From Strigops habroptila (lineage: Eukaryota; Chordata; Aves; Psittaciformes; Psittacidae): DNA of 64,000 nucleotides. The notes beneath the pieces are model-generated. The model had not been told where the DNA came from. It searched no databases and worked only from the letters and a program-made list of their open reading frames with translations. The position numbers and the translations under genes were made by a program. This document shows positions 48,201 to 56,496 of this stretch, piece by piece. The stretch is from NCBI RefSeq assembly GCF_004027225.2, contig NC_044278.2, positions 9,238,001 to 9,302,000 of the forward strand, given 5' to 3'. Each line of letters begins with the position of its first letter. Position 1 is the stretch's first letter.

Positions 48201-51200
48201 CCCCAGTGACAAGCACAGCAGCTACTCAAACCACAACAAGGCTCTTAAGCCTTGAAGACAATATTATGCTACGCCTACATTGTTGCAGCAAAGGAATTAA
48301 GATAAAGCACTACTAAAATACCAAATGGAAACCTAACTGACCTTTTAGCTAGCAATCGGAATGCAAAAGCTTAAGCTTTCATCTTGTTTCCAAACAGTAA
48401 ATCTTATCTTTTGAGAAAATGCTGCCAATTTAGTACTGTTGAACTTTGGAATACAGTCATCCAGCTGGCCTTGGACATTGCTGAACACGAAACATGGCCT
48501 GTACTTTATTTCTATACTGCCTCATGGATGGTGGCAAATGCCCTGTGTTGGTGGTTGCAGCAATGGAAGCAGAGCAACTGGCAGCGCAGAGGCAAACCCA
48601 TCTGGGCTGCTGCCCTGTCGCAAGATATCGCTGCTCGGGTGCAGAACCTGGTGGTGAAGGTACGCCACGTAGATGCTCATGTACCCAAGAGTCGGGCCAC
48701 TGAGGAACACCAGAATAACCAGCAAGTGGATAAAGCTGCTCAGATTGAAGTGGCTCAGATGGACTTGGATTGGCAACATAAGGGTGAATTATTTTTAGCC
48801 CGGTGGGCCCATGACACCTCAGGCCATCAAGGCAGAGATGCAACATCTAGATGGGCTCGTGATCGAGGGGTGGACTTAACGATGGACACTATTGCCCAGG
48901 TTATTCACGAATGTGAAACGTGCTGCAATTAAGCAAGCCAAGCGGTTAAAGCCTCTCTGGTATGGAGGACGATGGCTGAAGTACAAGTATGGGGAGGCCT
49001 GGCAGATTGACTATATCACACTCCCACCAACCCGCCAGGGCAAGCGCCACGTGCTTACCATGGTGGAAGCAACCACCGGCTGGCTGGAAACATATGCTGT
49101 GTCCCATGCCACTGCCCGGAACACTATCCTGGGCCTTGAGAAACAAGTCTTGTGGCGACACGGCACCCCAGAGAGAATTGAGTCAGACAATGGGACTCAT
49201 TTCCGGAACAACCTCATAGACACTTGGGCCAAAGAGCATGGCATTGAGTGGGTATATCACATCCCCTACCATGCACCAGCCTCTGGGAAAATCGAATGGT
49301 ACAATGGGCTGTTAAAAACTACACTGAGAGCAATGGGTGGTGGGACTTTCAAACACTGGGATACACATTTACCAAAAGCCACTTGGTTGGTCAACACCAG
49401 GGGATCTGCCAACAGGGCTGGCCCAGCCCAATCAGAACTTTTATGTACCGTAAAGGGGGATAAAGTTCCTGTGGTGCACATAAAGAATTTGTTGGGGAAG
49501 ACAGTCTGGGTTATTCCTGCTTCAGGTAAAGGCAAACCCACTCGTGGAGTTGCTTTTGCTCAGGGACCTGGATATACCTGGTGAGTAATGTGGGAAGATG
49601 GGGAAGTCCAATGTGTACCTCAAGGGGATTTAATTTGGGGGGAAAACAGCCAATGAATTCAACTGTACGCTGTTGCCTGCTCTATAACACTTTTATAGCC
49701 CACCAGCTAGATATCCTCAGGTCGCCAGCAACTGCCCCTGACTTCCCTCTGATCATCACCTCAACAAAGAATGAATTTTGGTGAAACCAGACAAGCTCAG
49801 CAGTGACCAGAAGAGTTTGGCGGTGCCATCAGCAGGCAACAACCCAACACTACACACTGTCCCTCTTGCCCTGAAAGACTGTTACAAGAGATGAAGACCA
49901 ACATCATGGACTGGATGAATTCAGCAACTTTATAGGGATTGGTCCATGGACTAAGGAATGATATCTCTCTCTTGGTGTGTGAATGTGGGTGTGTGTATAT
50001 ATATATATGAGACAAAAGCGATGGTATATTGAAAAATGTGGGATCTGAGCATGACGTGAATGGTATGGAATTAGGTGTGGATACTGTCCTGGGTTCAGCA
50101 GTAGCAGCCATTTTTCTCCTGCTTAGTAGCTGGTGCAGTGCTGTGTTTTTTAACTTTCAGCCTGGGAACAACGCTGATAACACCGATGTTTTCAGTTGTT
50201 GCTAAGTAATGTTTATTCCAACCAAGGACTTTCTCAGCCTCATGCTCTGCCAGGGAGGAGGGGAAGCCGGGAGGGAGCAGAGACAGGACACCTGACCCAA
50301 ACTAGCCAAAGGGGTATTCCATACCACAGCACGTCATGCCCAGTATAGAAACTGGGGGGAGTTACCCGGAAGGCCCAGATCACTGCTCGGGTCGGGCTGG
50401 GTATCGGTCGGCGGGTGATGAGCAATTGTATCCCCTCCCCTTGTTATTTCCCTTATCATTATTGTTATTGCTGGTAGCAGTAGTGGTTTTGTATTATACC
50501 TTAGTTACAGGACTGTTCTTATCCCAACCCATGGGAGTTACATTCTTCTGATTCTCCCCCCTATCCCTCTGGGATCAGGGGGAGGAAGAAGGGGGGGAGT
50601 GAGCGAGCGGCTGCGTGGTTCTGAGTTACCGGCTGGGCCTAAACCACGACACCCAAAAAACCCATGTCTCAAGTGAAAATTCAGGGGTACTAATTGTCTG
50701 TAATACAGACAATACCTCAGTGTCCTGGGATCCGCACAGATGACCCATTAAATGACAGGCAAACTACGCGAGCCAAGTAAGAGGTTCCTGACACCTCTTA
50801 CCTCAGTGGCTCTCAGCGCAACATACACTTGAAATCACAGCTTCTGAACAAGAAATGTAGCAAACAACATCTAGGAAATCACCTTGCTCACTCTCCAATA
50901 ATTTCTGCAGCTCCCCTCTTAGAAAAGGTCTTTTCAGATAAGCCGTAAGTGGTGTGCAATGCAAGAAAAAGAAGCTTGGAGGGGGAGAAAACTCCCCACT
51001 CTTACCTTAGCATAAGTGGCAGTAAGCAGATCTGTCCAAAAGCCTAGAAGAAAGTAAGCAGAAACATTGGTTTGCAGTAACTTTGACCTGAACACCTTCC
51101 TCACTAGACAAAGAATGCTCAATAGCTGCAGTCTTGGAGCACCCTAGAGAACATGCAATGCTATGTAGTAAAAGAACAGCACAAATACTTGTGTTTCAGG

Positions 51201-52928
51201 CCGCAAAATAAGCCCAAAATGCTTTCCCCCCACCTCTCACATTTATATCATTACAAAGAGCGCATTCTTCTGGCTCTCCTGCCTTTGTCTTTCCCTTACT
51301 CAGCCTGCAGCTGCAGGCTGCAACACTGTTAAGAGGCATATACATAGCTCCTTTCCATTACTGTCTTCATGTTCCACAGCTTATGCAAACATTGGATAAG
51401 GTAGAAGATTGTTATCATCATCTTCATCATCCCACTGTTAAGATCTTCCCTGTCGCTCAACCAGCTCCTGCAGTAAACTGAGCCAGCTTGGAAAAGCATG
51501 GGAAATGCAGAGACTCCATAGCAGCAGATGGTGAAAACACTCTTTGGATACCTTGGTTCCCAGTGTAGCAATACCATCAGTCCCAAAGCAAGCAGCCTTG
51601 TTCGTTCTGACCTGTCTTAACAGCTCAACAATGGACTTCCAAAACATGTTAAGGGATGCACAAATACAGTACAAGTCTGAAGCAAGGCTCACACCTCTAG
51701 ATCCATGAAATGATATGTTGCCTCACACATTACAGAAGAATAACAGTCTCTTTTCTAATCTACATCTAATCCAATTAGATGTAGATTAGAAAATCTACAA
51801 CGTAATCCTGTAGGAGATTGAGAATCAAGTGCCTCCCCTCCAAAGGAGGTGTTAGGAAACAAGCATCAGAAGTGGCCACAAAGCAAAGGATAAGAAGGTA
51901 TTCTGGTTGTTATATCCTGGAGGAAAGCCACTTGGCAAGGTGTTCTCATGAATAAACACAGCCCATTGCTAGCCTTTACTCCAAGCCCAACCAGCTGCCA
52001 AGATCTGTAACAGGTCACACTGCTGAAATGAGACTTTGTGCCTAACCTTGACACCAGCTCAAGAGGAAAGGCAAAGCAGCACCAACAAAGTCCACCTGCT
52101 TTCAGGCAGATGATGCTGCCACATGCTCACTACCAAGGGGATGCAGGCTTTTCTCCCCCCAGCACCTTGTCATACAGCAGTCACATCTCCACAGCACCAG
52201 CCACTGAAGGAATCAACCCATAGGCTCACAGGCACACCAAATCCCACCCGAGGGGAGCAATGGGTACAGCTGCCTTCAGCACCAAATCCCACCCGAGGGG
52301 GGCAATGGGGATAGTTGCCTTCACTGCCTTCCTGAACACCCGACTCCAAGGGCTGAAGCACCTGAACCCTTTCACCTCCGGGGAAGGCTGGTGGTGTCTG
52401 TACGAGGATGCCGGATTTGGGCTCCCAATGCCCGAAGACGCTCATGACACCCTCCCCCTGAGGGTGTCTCTCCCCATCACACCCCTCCCTACGATCTCTC
52501 ACCAAACGCGGGTTTTACCTCCCCACCGAGCCCCGCTCCCGCCGCAACCCAACGGCCTCGGCCCCGTCCTGCTTCCCCCGAGCAACCTCGCGTTTCCCCG
52601 CCTCGTCCTGCCGGCCCCTCGCCCGCACTCACCGTGTTGGCCACGTGGACGAAGAGGCGCAGCCCGTTACCGCACAGCCGCGGGGCCCACTGCGGAGAGG
52701 AGGCGAGAGGTGAGCGCCGGGCCCCGCGCCCCGCTCCCTCCCTCGGTCCCTCCCTCCTTCCCCGGCGCTCACGGAGCTCCGCGGCGGGCTGCGGCCCCGC
52801 GCCTCGGCTCGGCCCGGCTCCCGGCGGTGTATGGCGGCCGCCGCGCTGCCCGTGTACCGCCGCACGCAGCACAGGTACACGGCGGCGGCTGGTAGCACCG
52901 ACACGAGGAATAGCAACAGCAGCGCCAT
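33292..52928 (-). CDS. Fatty acid amide hydrolase-like amidase (plant-type FAAH family), intact
   Basis: Twenty coding exons (given high to low): 52928-52773, 52689-52633, 51043-51006, 44992-44852, 43341-43285, 42154-42034, 41613-41521, 40499-40339, 39299-39214, 39008-38925, 37787-37725, 37602-37525, 37377-37343, 36846-36810, 35581-35433, 35268-35206, 34967-34892, 34285-34201, 34025-33938 and 33402-33292. They total 1779 nt (592 residues) with all phases consistent. Residues 2-20 form a hydrophobic N-terminal anchor. The amidase-signature triad is present: Lys216 (VCVKEE), cis-Ser293 (TGGSSSGS) and nucleophile Ser317 ([10 protein letters not shown]). The C-terminus ends [11 protein letters not shown], closely matching plant FAAH (KKPAIFYDIL). 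Arabidopsis FAAH (607 residues) hydrolyses N-acylethanolamines; activity here is inferred. The gene is distinct from mammalian FAAH and FAAH2 in its long N-terminal region. The promoter is the CpG island at about 52.5-53.05 kb. Confidence 0.9.
34290..34462 (-). mobile_element. Degenerate CR1 3' fragment in an amidase intron
   Basis: The antisense copy retains 'agcttctctgggcaacctg', 'ccagggatgg' and 'aagggacctcag' in CR1 order. It is heavily diverged and lies immediately upstream, in gene orientation, of the exon at 34285-34201. Confidence 0.65.
45466..46604 (+). mobile_element. CR1 LINE with 3' part of the reverse transcriptase ORF
   Basis: This is the longest CR1 copy here, about 1.1 kb. 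The first part encodes a broken piece of CR1 reverse transcriptase, with the catalytic ADD motif followed by TK at about 45745-45757 and the TSGVPQGS block upstream at about 45640. The 3' UTR follows and ends at 'cccttccaacctggtattg' and 'gattctatg' (46574-46603). Frameshifts and stops make it inactive. It belongs to a different CR1 subfamily from the short copies. Confidence 0.88.
46648..47212 (+). repeat. 5' LTR of the provirus
   Basis: 565 bp, starting TGTCCTGGGTTC and ending ACCACGACA. It has an intact TATA box (TATATAA at 46905-46911). By hand alignment it differs from the 3' LTR at roughly 30-40 positions (about 6 percent), mostly transitions. That indicates an insertion old enough for both copies to have drifted. 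Confidence 0.93.
47221..47238 (+). other. Retroviral primer-binding site
   Basis: TGGCACCCAACGTGGGAC lies eight bases after the LTR end. It resembles the lysine-tRNA-complementary sites of class II retroviruses, with an A where most have G or T at the fifth base. Confidence 0.75.
47570..48320 (+). pseudogene. gag-like remnant of the provirus
   Basis: Two open stretches (about 47507-47860 and 47906-48316) are separated by a stop near 47859. The second ends in a Thr/Ala/Pro-rich low-complexity segment (about 48160-48240). I assign it to gag by position only, between the primer site and the pol remnant. No major homology region or CCHC knuckle is visible, so its downstream part is missing. Confidence 0.5.
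48384..48932 (+). pseudogene. pol remnant: RNase H C-terminus and integrase zinc-binding region
   Basis: The frame begins abruptly within the RNase H domain, so reverse transcriptase proper is deleted. It shows the RNase H C-terminal region (DAHVPKS, then a VDKAA helix) followed by the integrase N-terminal His/Cys region (an H-x3-4-H pattern, then CETC at about 48911-48922). The frame is lost right after the CETC motif (about 48925-48932) and integrase continues in another frame. The copy is therefore broken. Confidence 0.8.
48933..49656 (+). pseudogene. pol remnant: integrase catalytic core and C-terminus
   Basis: Open in a second frame to a premature stop at 49582-49584; retrovirus-like coding resumes after it to a stop at 49654-49656. 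All three catalytic acidic residues can be seen: Asp (codon 49009-49011), Asp (49186-49188, in SDNG) and Glu (49294-49296). The last two are 35 residues apart, as in retroviral integrases. The catalytic core looks well preserved, but the upstream frameshift and the stop make the element non-functional. Confidence 0.85.
49657..50084 (+). other. Provirus 3' internal region without env
   Basis: About 430 bp between the integrase remnant and the 3' LTR. No env frame is present. It holds a TG/TA microsatellite (TA run 49996-50008). No clean polypurine tract abuts the 3' LTR; the nearest purine-rich stretch is the 'ggggggaaaa' at about 49637-49646. Confidence 0.6.
50085..50651 (+). repeat. 3' LTR of the provirus
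   Basis: 567 bp, colinear with the 5' LTR throughout. Its TATA box carries a substitution (TATAGAA at 50344-50350), and the C-rich block before the end has diverged most (about 50555-50580). Confidence 0.93.
51751..51793. repeat. Perfect 20-bp inverted repeat with 3-nt loop
   Basis: The left arm 51751-51770 (TTTTCTAATCTACATCTAAT) pairs perfectly with 51774-51793 around the loop CCA. A second small palindrome (GTAGATT...AATCTAC) overlaps the right arm at 51781-51798. It lies in amidase intron 2. Confidence 0.95.
52235..52324. repeat. 45-bp tandem duplication
   Basis: Two adjacent copies start with 'caccaaatcccacccgaggg' at 52235 and 52280, with a few substitutions between them. It lies in amidase intron 2. 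Confidence 0.9.
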
Positions 52929-53060
52929 CACCGTCCTTCCACCGACCTCGGCGGCAGCAACGAGCCTTCAGCTACCGGGGTGGTGCCGGGCTTGGCCCCG
53001 CCTTACGGCCCGCCCGGAGCTGTGGTGGCAGCTTCTGGGCGTGGAATGATTAGAGGTGTG
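52500..53060 (-). promoter_or_regulatory. CpG island promoter of the amidase gene
   Basis: Strongly GC- and CpG-rich sequence covers the first two coding exons and the region upstream of the start at 52928. There is no TATA box. The CHD1L-derived remnants lie divergently on its right, so the island may once have been a shared bidirectional promoter; that is inference. Confidence 0.7.
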
Positions 53061-53299
53061 AATACAAGCGCGTGTAAAAGTGAGCCACAGCTGCGGCAGG
53101 GAATGGTGGTGTCCACGTCAAGGTGCGGAGCTTCCCCGACGGCTTCAGGCAGGCTCGGCTGGGTGGTGGGGTGGGTGCTTGGCTCCCTCGGCATTGCTTT
53201 TACTCCTCCAGCCGCAGACAGCTCTGTGCTCCTGCATACCATCCACAGAGCGATGCTCAGTGGCCTCTAGGTGGGTTGATGTTGGGTGTGAATCACAGA

Positions 53300-53733
53300 C
53301 ATAGAATCAGCTGTGTTGGAAAAGAGCTTTAAGATCATCAAGTCCAACCGTTGCCCAGCACTGCCAAGGCCACCACTAACCCAGGGCGCTGAGGGCCTCG
53401 ACTACACGGTGTGTGAACACTTGCAGGGACGGTGACTCCAGCACTGCCCTGGGCAGCCTGTTCCAATGCCTGAGCACCCTCTGGGGAAGGAATTGTTCCT
53501 CATCTCCATCTAAACCTCCCCTGGTGCAGCTTGAGGCCGTTTCCTCTTGTCCCATCCCTTGTTCCTTGGGAGCAGAGAGCAGCCCCCTCCTGGCTCCATC
53601 CTCCTGTCAGGCAGTTGTAGAGAGCGATCAGGTCCCCCCTGAGCCTTCTCTTCTCCAGACTAAACCCCCCCAGGTCCCTCAGCTGTTCCTCATCACACTT
53701 GTGCTCCAGGCCCTGCACCAGCTCCGTTGCCCT
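53300..53733 (-). mobile_element. CR1 LINE 3' fragment, antisense
   Basis: On the minus strand this copy matches the same CR1 subtype as 2398-2925 almost throughout, sharing 'ggtgcagggcctggagcaca' (with one or two changes) and 'gttggacttgatgatctta'. The open frames in it are CR1-derived. Confidence 0.88.
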
Positions 53734-54531
53734 AATGTTCTAAAGTACTTTCCACTGCCTAACGTGTGTTCCCATGGGTGGGGAGCGCCCAGGCTGTCTG
53801 TCCTGCTTGCATGTCTTCCTTAGCTCTGGGGAGCCCTTTTTTCAGCCCCTGTGCTACTTGGGGTTTGTGTTTCCTGCAGGCTGGTGAGTTACTTCATGTG
53901 CTCAGCGTGCACATTTCCCCTGGGGAAGAGCAGGCAGCAGTGGCACAGTGTTATTAACAATACTCAGCACTGGAGTCCCGGTACGAGGAAACTTCTTGAG
54001 AACTCCTACTTGTTTTGTGGGAGTTTTTTGACATATTGTGCCCCATAATAAGCGTTGCAATGGTGGTAGTAGCCACAGTGACCTGCAGTTGAGGTCTGTC
54101 TTAGCTAAAGTGCAGGAAAACTGGAAGATATCTTGTTGAGAAATGATTACTATATGATACTAGATTGGTACAAACATTTCCAGTAGCCTAAAGCATGTTC
54201 CTGGCTCTAATACTTACACATATTAAAAAGTGGCTGGAGGTGAAAATCAAGGTGTCTTTTAGGAATGCGAAGTAGCAGTTTAATGAGCAGATTAGGTTCC
54301 TTATACAGACCTTTGTAATGACTCAGGGCATTTTTGTGTCTACAAGTTGCTGAATATGGTTTAATTTAATGGATTTGCTGTAACACCAATGCCTGGTCTC
54401 CAGGAAGGTAAACTAACTTTCCTTCCAGGAAAACTGGTGTGCTTTTCCTGGAAGGCAGATGCTTGGGAAGGCTTGTTCTGGGCAGGACCCATGTCTGGTG
54501 GCTTCGAGGGGTAAATGTGTATAGAGTGTAT

Positions 54532-54653
54532 TGGTTGGACAGAGCCTTGGGCGACATGGTCTAGTCTAAGGTGACCCTGCCCATGGCAGGGGGTTGGAAC
54601 TCGATGATCTCAAGGTCCTTTCCAACCCAAACCAGTCTGTGATTCTATGATGA
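54532..54653 (+). mobile_element. CR1 3' tail
   Basis: Short sense fragment from 'ttggacagagccttgggcga' to 'accagtctgtgattctatga'. It ends about 35 bp before the first recognisable CHD1L-derived exon. Confidence 0.85.
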
Positions 54654-54734
54654 CTGTGTAAATGTAACAAATTTCTTTTATTCCCAGGCATTAAGCTTTG
54701 TCCCTACCAAATAGAAGGTGTAAACTGGCTGATG

Positions 54735-54890
54735 CAACCCTATGAAGTCCAGCGTGGCTGTATCAGGATATACAGGTATGTATATGAAGTCCAGCGTGGC
54801 TGTATCAGGATATACAGGTATGTATATGAAGTCCAGCATGGTATGTATCAGGATATACAGCCATGCTGGACTTCATAGGGTTACACCAGC
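54735..54890. repeat. 42-bp tandem repeat followed by an inverted copy
   Basis: Two exact 42-bp units start with ATGAAGTCCAGC at 54742 and 54784. A third, altered and shortened, starts at 54826. About 26 bp of the same sequence then returns in inverse orientation (about 54855-54880, ending 'gacttcatagggtt'). It sits where CHD1L should encode its P-loop. Confidence 0.92.
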
Positions 54891-56397
54891 TGGTTCAGCT
54901 GGTTTTATTCAAGGGCTCTTAAATAACAAACTGGTAATTTTAGAAAGTGATATATGGTAGATCTTCTTTTTGTGGCTGTGGGAGGAAAGGTCTTTAGAAA
55001 GGGCTCCAGATATCAAGGTCATGTTTTGAGATCTAGGCTTTTTTGTCACTGATGGTGGATCTTATGTGATATTCTATTGACTCTGGTTTGTGCTCAGGAA
55101 CCTATGGGAACTGGCTACAAAGCTCAACAAGGAGACAGTTTCTGTAGGTTCAGGCTATTGGGTGGAATCCTTTCCTCAATATCAAAAAAATTCTTTTCCT
55201 TGCCTTCTTTCTTTATTTGACAAAAAAAAAAAAGTAAAGAACAAAGAGAGATTTCTGATACTTTGTTCTCTGTTCTGAGCAATTGAAAGGAGGAACTGGA
55301 GAGGTAAGTTTCAAAAGTTGTCTGGCTCATCATGTTCTTGCGCAGCAAGTTACAAAGCTGTTCTTCACATGTGCCCACTCCAACAGTTTTCTTCCTTTCA
55401 AAAGAAAAACAAGTAAAAGGGGAAGCTACTAAACTAACAAATCAATGAAACTATGCATAGTTTCATAAGTCTTTACAATGCTGTGGTATACATGAATTCA
55501 TCCAACTTAGAGTATTGGCTGACTTTCAGTCCAAATGCCCCCCACTAGCTCATTGCTTTTTATTGATTTGTAACTCTCCGTGCTCAGCCTTTCATAGGTA
55601 AAACCTGCTGAAGACAGCCAGGATTCTGTATGCTGAAAGGTAAGAACCAAGTTGAATAGGACCTTTTTTGGCATGCTCACATATGCGTGCAAACCTGCTG
55701 CTCTTCAAATATTTCCCTATCTCCTCCTGCTGGGAGCTGTGTGACTTGTGCTGGCCGCTCTGAACCTACATCTGTTTCCACATTCCACAAGCAGGAATGG
55801 GTAGCAGTGATAACCCTTGTCCCAGATATGATACTGCTGGTGCAATGCCAGAGAAGAGGTAAAAAATAAGGTTACAACAGGTCGTGGTTACAATAGCTGT
55901 CATTACTTTCCTCAGGTAGTAAGTGGCTTCGTTCCACTCTGCTCCATTTCACCATAGTTTGCAAGCAGCCAAAAAGATGCTTTGTTTCTTAACTGGTGTA
56001 TTTACTTCTGTTGTAAATCACGATTCATTTTCCTTCATTGTAGATTTGCCTGAAAGATGCAGCATTTCTAAAACTGTGAGTCTGGTTTTCATTTCTTCAA
56101 ATTGAATTCTGCACCTCTGTCAGTGATTTCTTAAGCATATGTTTTATATGTGTGAGGTCTCATGCTTGTTTCACCAGAGACAAGGATGTTCTTTGCTTGT
56201 GATTACAGCTTTGCCTTTGCCAGCTTTCAGTGAAGAATCTTTAATGTCAGCTGAGATATATGTGAACTCCCTCCCCAAGGACAATTTTCAAGCCAGTCAA
56301 CTCAAAATAATAGGATACATAGTGACTTACTGCAGTACAGTAAATATCAGTCCAGAAGACTTGATATTTAGAACAGAGGAGTCTTTCAAGAGCTTCA

Positions 56398-56496
56398 CTT
56401 AATACTTAAAAGGGTAAAGTTTACTTAAGAGGTTCTTAAAAAGGTAAAATTAAATATTAAATTAAATACTTAAATACTTAAAAAGGTAAAATTTGC
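56398..56496. repeat. AT-rich imperfect tandem repeat
   Basis: Several degenerate copies of a unit like 'acttaaaaaggtaaaattaa' occur in succession. It lies between CHD1L-derived pieces c and d. Confidence 0.8.

Larger units (their letters stand above)
46648..50651 (+). mobile_element. Endogenous retrovirus, two LTRs, internally deleted (class II-like)
   Basis: A 4.0-kb provirus, antisense to the amidase gene. It is bounded by near-identical LTRs (46648-47212 and 50085-50651) that begin TG and end CA, and it is flanked by a CCCAA target duplication (46643-46647 and 50652-50656). The order inside is primer-binding site, gag-like remnant, RNase H remnant, integrase. Protease, most of reverse transcriptase and env are absent, and the remaining frames are broken, so it is defective. 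The lysine-tRNA-type primer site and 5-bp duplication hint at class II (ERVK-like), not proven. Confidence 0.92.
44993..51005 (-). other. Amidase intron 3 (6.0 kb) carrying nested retroelements
   Basis: This intron lies between the exons at 51043-51006 and 44992-44852. It is several times longer than most other introns of the gene because it contains the CR1 copy at 45466-46604 and the provirus at 46648-50651. Both lie in plus orientation, antisense to the host gene. Flanking unique sequence (44993-45465 and 50657-51005) shows no supported exon. Confidence 0.75.
53061..54687. other. Region between the amidase promoter and the CHD1L remnants
   Basis: No CHD1L exon 1 could be recognised here. 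The stretch holds an antisense CR1 copy (53300-53733), a short sense CR1 tail (54532-54652) and unique AT-rich sequence without supported coding potential. Confidence 0.5.
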
